DNA of 59,319 nt, taken from NCBI GenBank assembly GCA_020348905.1, contig CP070756.1:2420274-2479592 (forward strand). Direction: 5' to 3'. The translations under genes and the position numbers were made by a program. Each line of letters starts with the position of its first letter. Within the stretch, counting starts at the first letter, position 1. Below the pieces are notes generated by a model. The model ran no database searches and had not been told where the DNA came from. It worked only from the letters and a program-made list of their open reading frames with translations. Positions 16,203 to 25,906 of this stretch are shown here, in pieces. The DNA is from Candidatus Zixiibacteriota bacterium (GTDB lineage Bacteria > Zixibacteria > MSB-5A5 > GN15 > FEB-12).

Positions 16203-18416
16203 GTGAGGACCTTTAGAATCTTTCTAACTGTGATCTTATGCCTGACTTTCGCCAGTGTTGCCGCTGATTCGGAATTTATGGAGAAATTCAAATCCGACTA
16301 CGGCACACTGGATTTGGACCTTCTAAACAACCTCGGCGAAATCGCGACGGTAGAAAATTTCGTCTACCAGAAAGATATCGCCACCTTTACCTTCGAGGAG
16401 GGGAAAATCCACCTGCTTCGCTATGTCGATGACCGCCCGACCACGGCTATCTTCACCGGCAAAGGCCGGGCTGAAATCAGTGTCCCGTCGCACCTTGAAC
16501 GCATGTCGCTGCTGGCCGTCACAAAAGACAGTGTCGTCAGTCAAGAGTTCGAGGTTTGCCTGATGCGAATAGCCGATGATTTCGACCTGAAGCTAAAGGA
16601 ACAGTTCCCGGTCGAAGAGAAAGAACTCAAGTGGAGTGACTTCACCAAGATGAAGCAGGCCCAGGGAGAGGTCTATTTCAGGCCGGTCATTCAGCACCGT
16701 TACGACAACTACTTCCAGCTTCTGCGCTCCCTTTACGAACGCGGACCCGACGGCTTCTTCTGGATAGACTTCAACCGGTACAACTTCTGTTTCGATCCCA
16801 ACCGACCCGAACAGGTGGTCGTATCGTACGAGTTTGAACCGGCCGACAAACTGGCCACCGACGCTGTCTGTTTGCCGCGCGCCGAACTTCGCCCGGCTGC
16901 CGACATCGAGCTTTCAGATCTAAGCTACCCGACCACCGCTGTCGATAAGCAGGCCCGGATTGAAATGGGAGGGATAGACGGTACCAAGATCGAAGGCGCC
17001 GAAGCCCGGATGAGAGTTGTCGTCAATTCCGACAGTCTTAAGTACGTCTCGACCTTTCTGCATTTCAATCTGAAGGAGGATTCAATATATTTCGACGGTC
17101 AACCGGTGGACTACCATCGTCGCAAGGATTTCAACTTCATCGGGATCATTCTTCCGAGGTATTATTACCGGGGGGACACCCTTACTTTCACATACTGGTC
17201 TAAAGGGAAAGAATACGGCTACGCCCTGCCATACGTTGAAGATCCCACCCCCTCGCCGCACTCCTTTACCTTTATTACACCGAAGGGCTTCAACTACCTG
17301 ATGCCCGGGATGGGTGAGGTAACCGAACTGAACGGCAAACAACAGTTCCAGGTGATACCCCAGCAGTCGTACGATAAGTTTTACTTCCAGGCTTACGCCT
17401 CCGGGCACGATACCCTGAATTACGTTTCCGATATCGGGATTACCGTCAACTTCCTCAAGGCGAAGCATATCACCAAGCGGATGGACTGTTTCGTCCCCGA
17501 CGCGATCTATGAAAACACCATCATGGATGCCTTCAACTACATGAGCGCCCGGGTCGGCCCGCCGGCCGGGACTTTCGAGATTTATGTTTACCCCGAAAAC
17601 TACTACACCATGCCCGGCCTGATCGAGGTACCGAAGATACTGTGTTACGACGATGGCGGCCTTCCGGCTTTCGGCGGTTTCAACCTGTTTGCCGGTTACT
17701 CGACCGCCAAGCAATGGTTCGGCAATCAGCTCAAGCCAAAGTCCGAACGTGAATTCTGGCTGCGCGACGCCGCCTCGGAGTATCTCAACCTGCTGTTCAT
17801 TCAAAACAGCGTCCCCGGCGGCGCCTATTACACCAACCTGCTCAACCGGCGCGACTCGCTCTACACTTTCTTTAACCACAGCCGCGATCGCCCCCTCGCC
17901 ACCGGTTTGCGCACCGGAAGCGTCGTACGCTGCAACAAAGGCGTATGGCTGTTCCATATGCTGCGGTATCTGATGTTCGACATTGAACGGCAGAGCGAAG
18001 ACAAATTCTTCCGCTTCTTCTACGAGCTGTGTATGACCTGCAATAACACCAGGTATACCAACCAGGCCTTGATCGACCTCGCCGAGAAACATTACGGCGG
18101 CCCGCTCGATTGGTTCTTCAAACAGTGGCTCTGCGGTATCGGCTACCCGGAATACGACGTCGAATACACGATTGAGCAAAAGGACGACGGCTACTTCATA
18201 AGCGGCACGGTCAAATCGAAAAACGTTACCGATCAATTCCAGATGCCGGTCATGATGAGAGTCCAGGACAAAAGCGGTGAGTCCCAGTTTCTCCGCGAAA
18301 ACATCGAGGGCACCCTGGACACCTTCGAGCTGGGGCCTTTCGCCTCTGAACCGGAAGAACTGGTTTTCAACGAGCTTTACTCGGTGCTGTCGAAGGACAA
18401 GGTAAGCAAAAAATAA
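16203..18416 (+). CDS. Secreted M1-peptidase-like protein lacking the zinc site
   Basis: 737-residue exported protein with signal peptide 1-21. Residues from about 400 resemble M1 aminopeptidases: YSTAKQWFGNQL (499-510) aligns with the family's HELAHQWFGN, and FWLRDAASEYLNLLF (518-532) with LWLNEGFAxY. The zinc-binding HExxH is therefore Y-S-T-A-K, and the third ligand, glutamate 18 residues on, is Asp522. All three ligands and the catalytic glutamate are changed, so peptidase activity is not expected. The N-terminal 400 residues are beta-rich. Start is GTG at 16203 behind AGGGAGG. A terminator follows. It may be a structural or binding protein. Confidence 0.75.
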   Translation: MRTFRIFLTVILCLTFASVAADSEFMEKFKSDYGTLDLDLLNNLGEIATVENFVYQKDIATFTFEEGKIHLLRYVDDRPTTAIFTGKGRAEISVPSHLERMSLLAVTKDSVVSQEFEVCLMRIADDFDLKLKEQFPVEEKELKWSDFTKMKQAQGEVYFRPVIQHRYDNYFQLLRSLYERGPDGFFWIDFNRYNFCFDPNRPEQVVVSYEFEPADKLATDAVCLPRAELRPAADIELSDLSYPTTAVDKQARIEMGGIDGTKIEGAEARMRVVVNSDSLKYVSTFLHFNLKEDSIYFDGQPVDYHRRKDFNFIGIILPRYYYRGDTLTFTYWSKGKEYGYALPYVEDPTPSPHSFTFITPKGFNYLMPGMGEVTELNGKQQFQVIPQQSYDKFYFQAYASGHDTLNYVSDIGITVNFLKAKHITKRMDCFVPDAIYENTIMDAFNYMSARVGPPAGTFEIYVYPENYYTMPGLIEVPKILCYDDGGLPAFGGFNLFAGYSTAKQWFGNQLKPKSEREFWLRDAASEYLNLLFIQNSVPGGAYYTNLLNRRDSLYTFFNHSRDRPLATGLRTGSVVRCNKGVWLFHMLRYLMFDIERQSEDKFFRFFYELCMTCNNTRYTNQALIDLAEKHYGGPLDWFFKQWLCGIGYPEYDVEYTIEQKDDGYFISGTVKSKNVTDQFQMPVMMRVQDKSGESQFLRENIEGTLDTFELGPFASEPEELVFNELYSVLSKDKVSKK

Positions 18417-18462
18417 TAAGGGAGGCGCTCCTCCCCCTGACCATTCAAACGCTATCACACAG

Positions 18463-18494
18463 GATGACCCGGCCACCGGTCGGGTCATCTGTTT
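18463..18494 (+). terminator. Rho-independent terminator
   Basis: Perfect arms GATGACCCG (18463-18471) and CGGGTCATC (18481-18489), then a T/G-rich tail. It lies 47 bases after the M1-like gene. Confidence 0.75.
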
Positions 18495-18613
18495 GGTTGG
18501 TGCTGCCAGGTTGCCGGGCAGGTGAAAAGCTCTGGACATGTAAACACGTTTAGATTACACTGCCTTTATCATAGATTCAATTCTCAAGAAGTTTTAGATA
18601 GTTACCGCTTAGT

Positions 18614-20647
18614 ATGAGCAAGAACACCGACCGGCTGCCATGGCACCTAACGTTGATAGTCCTGGCACTGCTGTTTGCCGTGGCAGTAATCGGTCCGGTA
18701 GACCAGTTGTGGGGTCTGAACTTCCTCAAGTTCTACAGCAGCACCCCATTGTTCTTCATTCTGCCGCTTCTGGTCATCCTGTCGTTGCCTCCGGTATCTT
18801 CCTGGATATCCAGGACCCTGGCGAGCCTTTCATATCACGATGAAGGTCGCACCGGACGGCTGATTATCGCCGGCCTCGTCATATCGCTGCTGGTAACGGC
18901 AGCCGGGCTGCTGTTTCCGTCAGCCACCTACTTGCTGGGCGACGCCCATCTGCGCCTCAACCAGATCGCCGACGGAAAGCTCTTCCTCCCAACCGAACTC
19001 ATCGACTTTCTGCTGCACGCCGTCGCCTACAACGAGATTTTCCAGCCGCTTGGATACAATTCTTACGACGCCTACCACGTTATCAGCGCTCTCTGCGGCT
19101 TTCTGTTCACCCTGGGTGTGTTTCGCCTGGCCCGGTATATGGCTCCGAAGCAATTGTGGATCACGTTTCTGCTCACGTTGTCCTCGGGAGTGCTGGTTCT
19201 CTTTTTTGGATATGTCGAGAGCTACTCCCTGCTGGCCGCTATGCTGCCTCACATATATTTGCTCGGCCTCAAAGTGATTGACGGCCAGTCTAAGATTAGA
19301 TGCTACATCGTACTTTGCACACTGGCCGTGTTGGTCCACGTGGTAGCCGCGGTCATCCTGGTGCCGAGCGTCCTGCTGCTGTTTCTGGTCAGGCGCCATG
19401 ACCCGGCAAGGCGAGGCAAGAAAATGACTATCACCTTGATGAGCGCCATCGCGGTCGTGATTGTCGTAGCATACATACTTCGATACTTCGAGTTCGGCAG
19501 TGTCAGCTTGTATCTGATGCCCTGGTTCGCACGTGCGGATTTCCAGCACGGTATTTTCACCGCTAACCATTTCTTGAATATTTTCAACTGGCTTTATCTG
19601 GCGGCTCTTCCAGCTTTGTTCCTGGCCCCTTACGTGCTGATCAGAGAGAGGATGGCAAGTTTCTACGCCAACCGAAAAACCCTGTACGCCCTGTGGGTTG
19701 TCATCCCATCACTTGCTTTTGTCTTTTTCTTCACTCCGCAACTCGGTGGACCGCGAGACTGGGATCTGTTCTCGCTGGTGATGTTTCTGTGGACGCCTTC
19801 GATGCTGACCCTTTATCTTTCACAGGCCGGCAGACGACTACCGGTCCAGACTGTCCCTCTGGCGGTTTTGTCGCTGACGGTGACGTTGAGTTTCGCAGCT
19901 GTCAACAGCAACGTGACGACCTCGGCGGAACGTTTCTCGGAAATTCTCGAAGTCTCCAAGTTCAAAAACCTTACCAAAGAGTACCGGCTTTTAGCCATAA
20001 CGGCTCGAGTGCAGCCGGAGATTCAATTTCGCGAGGTTGAGTTTCTCCAGAGGGCATGGCAGCAACCGCCATATACCTTCAGTGATTCGGTTGGCGTGCT
20101 CACCGACCTGGGTCTGGCCTATCTGGGAAAGGGGGACAGGCAGCGTTCTTACCAGTACATCATGCAAGGCCTCCAACTCGACACCCTCAGCCTGGGCAAT
20201 CATCAGAACCTGGTTCTATATCTGAGGAAGTACGGTACCCGTCGGGACGTGCTGGAAACGGCCAGGTTGATTGAGCGCCGATTTAGAGGGTTTGCCCCCG
20301 GAATGATGACGGCGGGAATGACCTACTGGGAGGCGGGAGATGCCGAAAGCGGTGGAAGGTGCCTGCAACGGGCCTACGAACTGGATTCAGAGGATTACTA
20401 CATAATACTTGGCTACGGCAGGTACCTGCTTGATGTCGGCGAGAGCAGGAGTTGTATCGAGGTTGTCAGTCGCGCTATCGAAAAGAACCCTCAGAGCTTT
20501 CAGGCTCACTACATTACAGCGTCCGCTTATCATCAACTTGGAGAGACGGAGCGGTCTTTAGAATTTCTCACCAGAGCCAGGAACCTTCAGCGTTCTCAGT
20601 CTGAATCACGACTGGTTCAGGCACTCGAAGAAAGGCTCCGCAAATAA
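18614..20647 (+). CDS. Polytopic membrane protein with C-terminal TPR repeats
   Basis: 677-residue protein. Residues 1-430 contain about eleven hydrophobic helices, with an acidic loop after the third (LLGDAHLRLNQIADG) and LGGPRDWDLFS in a late loop, a layout similar to GT-C glycosyltransferase-like membrane proteins. The rest (about 470-677) is soluble and built of TPR helices, e.g. GVLTDLGLAYLGKGDRQRSY and AHYITASAYHQLGETERSLE. It may transfer or handle a lipid-linked sugar, but no catalytic motif proves it. It stands alone, convergent with a response regulator. Confidence 0.68.
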   Translation: MSKNTDRLPWHLTLIVLALLFAVAVIGPVDQLWGLNFLKFYSSTPLFFILPLLVILSLPPVSSWISRTLASLSYHDEGRTGRLIIAGLVISLLVTAAGLLFPSATYLLGDAHLRLNQIADGKLFLPTELIDFLLHAVAYNEIFQPLGYNSYDAYHVISALCGFLFTLGVFRLARYMAPKQLWITFLLTLSSGVLVLFFGYVESYSLLAAMLPHIYLLGLKVIDGQSKIRCYIVLCTLAVLVHVVAAVILVPSVLLLFLVRRHDPARRGKKMTITLMSAIAVVIVVAYILRYFEFGSVSLYLMPWFARADFQHGIFTANHFLNIFNWLYLAALPALFLAPYVLIRERMASFYANRKTLYALWVVIPSLAFVFFFTPQLGGPRDWDLFSLVMFLWTPSMLTLYLSQAGRRLPVQTVPLAVLSLTVTLSFAAVNSNVTTSAERFSEILEVSKFKNLTKEYRLLAITARVQPEIQFREVEFLQRAWQQPPYTFSDSVGVLTDLGLAYLGKGDRQRSYQYIMQGLQLDTLSLGNHQNLVLYLRKYGTRRDVLETARLIERRFRGFAPGMMTAGMTYWEAGDAESGGRCLQRAYELDSEDYYIILGYGRYLLDVGESRSCIEVVSRAIEKNPQSFQAHYITASAYHQLGETERSLEFLTRARNLQRSQSESRLVQALEERLRK

Positions 20648-20676
20648 AAGCGGGCGGAAACGGGAAGTTTCCGCCC
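20642..20676 (-). terminator. Terminator of the response-regulator gene
   Basis: GGGCGGAAAC (20652-20661) and GTTTCCGCCC (20667-20676) pair perfectly with loop GGGAA. On the minus strand the stem is followed by GCTTTTATTT. It also lies at the end of the convergent + strand gene. Confidence 0.8.
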
Positions 20677-20743
20677 GGCGCAATAGAGTCTGAAGAAGCT
20701 ACGCTTCTTGCAGGAGGGTCAAATAATGGCTGTATGTTTAGGG

Positions 20744-21100
20744 TTAAAGCAGCGAATTTAGCAGCTGTTCAATGTCCGACATCAAAAAGGGCTTGGCCAG
20801 AAATCCGTCCGGCTTTACACTGCCGCTCTCGACCGTCTCACCGTCGACCGTATAGCCCGAGATGAGCACCACCGGAAGTTTGGGGTATTTTTCTTTCACT
20901 TTCTCCAGCAGTTCCAGGCCGGTCATGTTGGGCATACGCATGTCCGTGATGATCATCAAGAAATTACCCCGGTCGAGCTCTTCGAGGGCCTCATTTCCAT
21001 CTGATGCACGGACTGACTCGTAGTCAAATACTTCCAGCATTTCAGCCAGCAGCGTAGACATATTCGGATTGTCATCGACTATCAAGATTGCTTTGGCCAT
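20744..21100 (-). CDS. Single-domain response regulator (CheY-like)
   Basis: 118-residue receiver domain without an output domain. The acidic pocket (Asp9, Asp10), phosphorylation site Asp53 in IITDMRMP, Thr/Ser in LISGYT and Lys103 in FLAKPF are all present. No histidine kinase is near, so the partner is elsewhere. I use the ATG at 21098-21100, where the receiver fold begins (MAKAILIVDDN), with AAGGTG upstream; an alternative ATG at 21115 adds five residues. Confidence 0.9.
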   Translation of the reverse strand: MAKAILIVDDNPNMSTLLAEMLEVFDYESVRASDGNEALEELDRGNFLMIITDMRMPNMTGLELLEKVKEKYPKLPVVLISGYTVDGETVESGSVKPDGFLAKPFLMSDIEQLLNSLL

Positions 21101-21148
21101 AGTTGTCACCTTCATCTCTACTTATCGGCAGAAAAAAACGGAAAATTA

Positions 21149-22261
21149 TTAAAAAACGCTGTGGCGCTTGAGATGCTGGCTCGAGCCAGCCAGAATCTCA
21201 GCCTGGACGGCGGCTATCCCTTTGCGGTACATGGCGGAAACGGCAAACGCGCGTTGATCGTTGTCGGAGACCGGACAAAAATCCGGACAGATGTCTATCT
21301 TGTTATATATCAATAGATAAGGAATTCTATCAGCTCCAATTTCGGCTAGAACCTCTCGCGTTTGCTCAATCTTCTCATCGTGTTTGGGGTCGGAGCAGTC
21401 GACTACCAGGAGCAGCAAATCGGCGAGGCTTACCTCTTCGAGGGTGGACTTGAACGACTCGACCAATTCATGGGGAAGCTTGTGGATGAAGCCGACCGTA
21501 TCGGAAAAAACGACCCGGCAGGGATATCCGGAGGACATGACCCGGGTGGTGGAGTCCAGGGTCGTAAAAAGCATGTCTTCGGTTCGTACCTTGGCCTTAG
21601 TCAACAGGTTGAACAGGGTGGATTTACCGGCATTGGTATAACCTACCAGGGCCACCTTGAACAAGTTCTGGCGCCTCTTGCGCTGAACAGAACGCTGTAC
21701 GCCCAGTTTCTCCAGACGCCGTTTGAGGTGAGCAATCTTGGTGCGTACCTGCCGCCGGTCTATTTCCAGCTGGGTTTCACCCGGCCCTTTGGCGCCAATC
21801 CCGCCGTACTGGCGCGAGAAGTGCACCCAGGCCCCTGTTAGTCGCGGCAAGGTGTATTCCAGTTGGGCCAGTTCGACCTGAAGCCGTGCTGCGGCTGTTC
21901 GTGCCCTGGTGGCGAATATATCCAGTATCAGGATCGGCCGGTCGATCACCTTGGCACCCAGTTCACGTTCGAGATTTCGCTGCTGGGCTGGATTGAGCGG
22001 GTCGTCGAAAATCACGCAGTTACCGCCCTGGTTTTCCAGCTGCTCTCTGAGTTCACGCACCAAACCTTCGCCGACATAGAAGGCCGGGTTCGGACGAGCC
22101 CTGGTTTGCACCCGCCTGCCAATCACCTCCGCATTGGCCGAATGGGTGAGCTGGGTCAACTCATCGAGCGAGGCTTCGATATCGTGACGGTAACGAGAGT
22201 CTCTGGCCAGCCCGACAAGGATAGCCTTTTCCGTTTCTCTCGGCCCGTATTCGATTACCAT
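21149..22261 (-). CDS. hflX: GTPase HflX
   Basis: 370-residue ribosome-associated GTPase that helps split or rescue stalled ribosomes. The N-terminal HflX domain contains VIFDDPLNPAQQRNLE and RPILILDIFATRARTAAARLQ, then GGIGAKGPGETQLEIDRR. The G domain has Walker A GYTNAGKST, DTVGF and NKID. The length is normal. It stands opposite and next to the iscU-like gene, divergently transcribed from a 126-base spacer. Confidence 0.95.
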   Translation of the reverse strand: MVIEYGPRETEKAILVGLARDSRYRHDIEASLDELTQLTHSANAEVIGRRVQTRARPNPAFYVGEGLVRELREQLENQGGNCVIFDDPLNPAQQRNLERELGAKVIDRPILILDIFATRARTAAARLQVELAQLEYTLPRLTGAWVHFSRQYGGIGAKGPGETQLEIDRRQVRTKIAHLKRRLEKLGVQRSVQRKRRQNLFKVALVGYTNAGKSTLFNLLTKAKVRTEDMLFTTLDSTTRVMSSGYPCRVVFSDTVGFIHKLPHELVESFKSTLEEVSLADLLLLVVDCSDPKHDEKIEQTREVLAEIGADRIPYLLIYNKIDICPDFCPVSDNDQRAFAVSAMYRKGIAAVQAEILAGSSQHLKRHSVF

Positions 22262-22387
22262 ACCTGCAATATACGGGAAAAATCAGGCATTTCCAGAAAA
22301 ACGTATGGTGGTCCAAGTCAGTCTCTTTTTTTAGCGGCCGGGCAAAAAACCGATTGCAAATAGAACAGTTTTTGTTACCTTACGCCC

Positions 22388-22774
22388 ATGTATAACGAAA
22401 CGGTGATGGATCACTTCCAGAATCCTCGCAACACCGGCGAGATTACCGATGCTGATGGCGTCGGCAAGGTGGGCAGTGCCGAGTGCGGCGATATCATGAT
22501 CATGTATATCAAGGTCAAGGACAACAGGCTGGTCGACGTTAAGTACAAGACCTTTGGATGCGCTGCTGCCATCGCGACCGGTTCTATCGCATCGGAAATG
22601 CTCATGGGAAGAACGTTGGAGGAAGCCGAGAAGCTGACCAGCGAAGAAATCGCCGACGCTCTCTTCGGCCTGCCGGAGAAGAAACTCCACTGTTCCCTTT
22701 TGGCGCCTGATGCTATCAAGGCTGCCATCGCCGATTATCGTTCTCGTTCTACCAGTGAGTCTTTCTCGGTATAA
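22388..22774 (+). CDS. iscU: NifU/IscU-type Fe-S cluster scaffold
   Basis: 128-residue scaffold on which Fe-S clusters are assembled before transfer to apoproteins. Three ligand cysteines are in place: Cys33 in AECGD (with the conserved Asp35), Cys58 in FGCAAA and Cys102 in KLHCSLLA. MYNETVMDHFQNPRN is the usual N-terminus. No cysteine desulfurase or ferredoxin gene is adjacent, so it depends on partners elsewhere. HCSLLA matches NifU/IscU types rather than SufU. Confidence 0.92.
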   Translation: MYNETVMDHFQNPRNTGEITDADGVGKVGSAECGDIMIMYIKVKDNRLVDVKYKTFGCAAAIATGSIASEMLMGRTLEEAEKLTSEEIADALFGLPEKKLHCSLLAPDAIKAAIADYRSRSTSESFSV

Positions 22775-22872
22775 TCACGGCCGCCCCGTTTACTTATTCC
22801 CTTGAATAATCATCGCAAACGGCGGTATTATATCTGGTGAAATCTCGCAACAAGTTGCCTGGAGATAACAAA

Positions 22873-23082
22873 ATGCATCAGCTTAGCTATCGTTGCCCGA
22901 AATGCGGCAATACTGCCTATGAAACCGGGGAGATGCGTGCGGCCGGCGGGTTCTGGAGCAAGATTTTTGATGTACAGGGCTCGAAGTTTAGCCGTGTCAC
23001 CTGTGCCCAGTGCAAATACACCGAGTTCTACATGGCGGATACCAGTATGCTGGGCAATATATTCGATTTCTTTACAAATTAG
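22873..23082 (+). CDS. Small zinc-ribbon protein
   Basis: 69-residue protein with two CxxC pairs, Cys8/Cys11 (YRCPKCG) and Cys44/Cys47 (VTCAQCKYTEFY), forming a zinc ribbon. The C-terminal SMLGNIFDFFTN is typical of a widespread family annotated as zinc-ribbon nucleic-acid-binding proteins, whose role is unknown. The ATG at 22873 lies behind GGAGATAAC; a longer frame from 22837 lacks such a site. It follows the scaffold gene by 98 bases on the same strand. Confidence 0.82.
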   Translation: MHQLSYRCPKCGNTAYETGEMRAAGGFWSKIFDVQGSKFSRVTCAQCKYTEFYMADTSMLGNIFDFFTN

Positions 23083-23140
23083 GCTTCCCGGACTTACTCT
23101 TCTCACTCAGGGGAACGAACAGGATGCAGGGCTCTCGAAC

Positions 23141-23782
23141 CTAAGGTGTGAAAGCGACCATGAAAGTCAGTACCCGGTTGACGAGGCTGTCTCCCGAAGG
23201 ACGATCATAAATCTCTTTCAGGCCACGCGTGAAACGAAATTCGAAGGACAAGGTTCTCTTCTTGATAGCAAAGTCTATCGCGACGCCCACAGCCACGCCA
23301 TAGTCGCTGGTAGCAATATCGAACTCCTCTATTGGTTCGGCTACGTGATCCTCGTAAGAAACGGAGTGGCTCACATTCCAGGCAACGTACAGACCTGCCA
23401 GGAGGGCGGGATTCACCCGGGCGGTAAGCCGTGGGGAGAACTTCACCATCATGGGTAATTCCAAATAGTCCAGCGATAGTTTTCCCTCAACCGTGGTCAA
23501 CTCAGACTTGTCGACCAAGGAGAAGACATCGGTGACAGCCCCTTTCCTGACGAAATCCAGCTCGAACTGATAATCGAAGTATCGAGTTACTTCGCGGCTG
23601 GCGCGAAGACCGAAGAATAGATTGGACAGGTAATCATAGCGCTGTGAGCCTCTTTCAAACTTCGCCCTGGTACCCCCGAGGTGGAGTCCCGGCTTGTACC
23701 TGCCGGCCGCCGAGACTGCCGATGCGGAAACGACTGTCGCAGCTAATGTGCCGATAACAAATTTAAATAGGAATTTTTTCAT
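23141..23782 (-). CDS. PorT-like outer-membrane beta-barrel protein, copy 1
   Basis: 213-residue exported barrel. A signal peptide (1-25, VSASAVSAAG) is followed by amphipathic strands with the PorT/OMP_b-brl_2 features: FGLRASREVTRYFDYQFELDF, LSLDYLELPMMVKFSP and GLYVAWNVSHSVSYED, ending in a hydrophobic strand and phenylalanine near the terminus. GGAGATGG precedes the ATG. A paralogue lies immediately upstream on the same strand. Function unknown; the family is common in Bacteroidetes-like bacteria. Confidence 0.78.
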   Translation of the reverse strand: MKKFLFKFVIGTLAATVVSASAVSAAGRYKPGLHLGGTRAKFERGSQRYDYLSNLFFGLRASREVTRYFDYQFELDFVRKGAVTDVFSLVDKSELTTVEGKLSLDYLELPMMVKFSPRLTARVNPALLAGLYVAWNVSHSVSYEDHVAEPIEEFDIATSDYGVAVGVAIDFAIKKRTLSFEFRFTRGLKEIYDRPSGDSLVNRVLTFMVAFTP

Positions 23783-23893
23783 TCATTCCATCTCCTCTGG
23801 CAGCCCTATGGTCCACAGGTCCCGCCAACGCAACCGACCTTTCGGAGCACAGGCTATTGTCTCCTTCGCACCCTTAGAAGTATATGGCGGTAC

Positions 23894-24544
23894 CTACCGA
23901 AATACGTAACCAACCATTAGAGTTGCAGCACCGTTGCGCACGTCGGCATCCCAGTCCATTGCGACGATCCGCTTGACGCCCAGAGTATACCTGGCATCAA
24001 AGGCAAGCATGCCCTTACCCACCTCCATGTCGAATCCACCACCAAAGGCTACGGCGAAATCTATCGTCTTGGCCGGCACGCTCACTGGATCAGGCCAGAC
24101 ACCGACCTTAAGATCGTCGGTTAAGCTGTAGGCAATCGCGGGACCCGCGTAGAAGCCGGGACGGAGTCCCTTGTCGGTGGCATAATAGCTCGGCTTATCG
24201 GGTTTTTTCGGTTTAATCGGGAAAACAACCCTCAACAGTAACGGGACTTCGAGATAGCTCAAGCTGACGCTGCCCGAGTCAAGGAAGCTGGACTCCTGTA
24301 TGCCACCTTTCATCACGAAGAGGGCTTCCAGTTGTACCGCCAGATTCTCGTTAAGCAGATACGTGGCAAAACCACCTGCTGCGAAACCCGTTTTGTAGTC
24401 GCTGATTCCAACATCGTCGCCGCGAAGATTGCTAATGCTCATCCCGACCTTAACTCCTTTTTCAAAGCTCCCGGCCAATGAGGAGTTCACTGCCAATGAC
24501 ACGGCAATGAGACATCTTACCGTGGTTATAACGGCTTGCTTCAA
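23894..24544 (-). CDS. PorT-like outer-membrane beta-barrel protein, copy 2
   Basis: 216-residue paralogue of the gene at 23141-23782. Signal peptide 1-24 (SLAVNSSLAGS). Shared blocks are the central QLEALFVMKGG, LSYLEVPLLLRVVFP and FYAGPAIAYSLTDD, and the terminal strand GAATLMVGYVFR ending with an aromatic-plus-one residue that suits BAM-dependent assembly. It differs by a loop rich in lysine and proline (KPKKPDKPSYY, about residues 108-120). Confidence 0.78.
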   Translation of the reverse strand: MKQAVITTVRCLIAVSLAVNSSLAGSFEKGVKVGMSISNLRGDDVGISDYKTGFAAGGFATYLLNENLAVQLEALFVMKGGIQESSFLDSGSVSLSYLEVPLLLRVVFPIKPKKPDKPSYYATDKGLRPGFYAGPAIAYSLTDDLKVGVWPDPVSVPAKTIDFAVAFGGGFDMEVGKGMLAFDARYTLGVKRIVAMDWDADVRNGAATLMVGYVFR

Positions 24545-24603
24545 GATGAACCTCCCTTCAAGTCAGGTGCGATGACTTTCGACTCTATCGAGTTGCCAAG
24601 CGA

Positions 24604-25098
24604 CTACCTCTTATAGCCTATCCTGCGAAGAAAATCCTTTCGCTCGGCTTTGTCTTCTTCGGTTTCAATTCCCAGCGGTGCCTCACCGTCAACCACGCCC
24701 AGCACCCCGCGGCCCTGATGTGTTTCACCTACAATCACTTCCAACGGATTGGCGGTGGCGCAAAAGATCCGGCACACTTCATCGACTTCCTTCACACGCC
24801 GGAGAACGTTGATCGGGAAACCATCCTTCATATAGATGAAGAAACTGTGGCCACAGGCCACATCGAACGCCGCCGTGGAAGCCAGCTTGACCAGATCCTC
24901 GTCGTTACCGTCGGTTCGTATCAAACGTTTCTGCGAGGCTTCGCAGAAGGCGATACCGAACTTGAGTGAGGGTGACGCGGTCACCAGAACCTCGTAAAGA
25001 TCTTCGACCGTCTTGATGAAATGGGAATGCCCGAATATAACGTTACAGTCAGCCGGGATGTCGACCTTTACTATCTTACGCCTGAAATTAATCTCCAT
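24604..25098 (-). CDS. Adenosine-specific kinase (PF04008 type)
   Basis: 164-residue protein of a compact family shared by archaea and bacteria. Motifs are [70 protein letters not shown] and [17 protein letters not shown], which cover nearly the whole protein. The family was named for a structurally characterised adenosine-binding protein; its cellular role is not settled. The ATG at 25096-25098 overlaps the end of the upstream gene by 11 bases, indicating one operon with the secreted protein and the HEAT-cyclophilin protein. Confidence 0.85.
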   Translation of the reverse strand: MEINFRRKIVKVDIPADCNVIFGHSHFIKTVEDLYEVLVTASPSLKFGIAFCEASQKRLIRTDGNDEDLVKLASTAAFDVACGHSFFIYMKDGFPINVLRRVKEVDEVCRIFCATANPLEVIVGETHQGRGVLGVVDGEAPLGIETEEDKAERKDFLRRIGYKR

Positions 25099-25906
25099 TT
25101 TCCACCTCGAACAATTCGTCGTTAATACCGCCGTTAATGATCGGGTTGCGGTAGTATTCCGTTCCGGCGAACTTAACGCCGAAGAAAAACATTGCTTTAC
25201 CCTTCCCTTCAATATTGAACTCGCGCGGCAGCCAGAAACCTTCTTCGGTGGCACCGTAAATAATCGTCATGGCCATCTGCTTGAGCCTGAACATCGCCTT
25301 TTTAACCAGCTTGGCCGGACTGAAGTCAACCCTCACAAGGTTAAACGAGTCGGCCTCAAAGTAGTAATCGCCGTTGATTCGCGTGTCAACTTCCTCAATG
25401 GATTCGACTCTGAAATGGTGACAGATGTACCCCTCTATCTCGTCCGCGGTCACCCCCTGGTAAGTGATCTCGTAATGCTGGCGCTGCTCGGGATAGAAGG
25501 GCTCCAGCATGGAATACGAGATGTCTTTTGTGCCCCGTTTGCGTTTCTTTTCTTTGCGGCTTTTGGCTTCCTTGTCCCGATCTTTCTCGCTCTTGAGTTG
25601 CCCGTCCTTGTAATATTCCAGGTAGTCCTCGAAAAACAGGGAGGTATCAAGGAAGTATTTGACATATACTTTCTTGATGAAACGGATCTTCTCGCGAAAT
25701 TCCCCATCTTTCTCCTCGCCCTCGATATACTCGGCGTCGAAGACGACATCATCGATTTGCTGACCCTGCCTCTGTTCAACTGTAAGGATTCGTTCAATCA
25801 ACGCTTCTGGATCGATGCCGTTATCTGTCTGGGTAGAGGCGACGTAAGGCAAGCCAACGAGAATGAACAGGCATATTACGATTATCCCTGATCTGGTCAC
25901 ACTCAT
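25088..25906 (-). CDS. Secreted protein, lipoprotein-sorting-like fold
   Basis: 272-residue exported protein with signal peptide 1-24 ([10 protein letters not shown]). The middle is highly basic (residues about 105-128: [17 protein letters not shown]), and the second half is beta-rich with [35 protein letters not shown] and [12 protein letters not shown], reminiscent of LolA-like or outer-membrane lipoprotein-sorting domains. It overlaps the genes on both sides (4 and 11 bases). The function is unknown; the resemblance is by eye only. Confidence 0.6.
   Translation of the reverse strand: MSVTRSGIIVICLFILVGLPYVASTQTDNGIDPEALIERILTVEQRQGQQIDDVVFDAEYIEGEEKDGEFREKIRFIKKVYVKYFLDTSLFFEDYLEYYKDGQLKSEKDRDKEAKSRKEKKRKRGTKDISYSMLEPFYPEQRQHYEITYQGVTADEIEGYICHHFRVESIEEVDTRINGDYYFEADSFNLVRVDFSPAKLVKKAMFRLKQMAMTIIYGATEEGFWLPREFNIEGKGKAMFFFGVKFAGTEYYRNPIINGGINDELFEVENGD

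Noticed and set aside
17082-18539. 485-residue frame on the minus strand opposite the M1-like gene
   Set aside because: It is the complement of a well-supported gene with a signal peptide and ribosome-binding site; its translation has no recognisable features.
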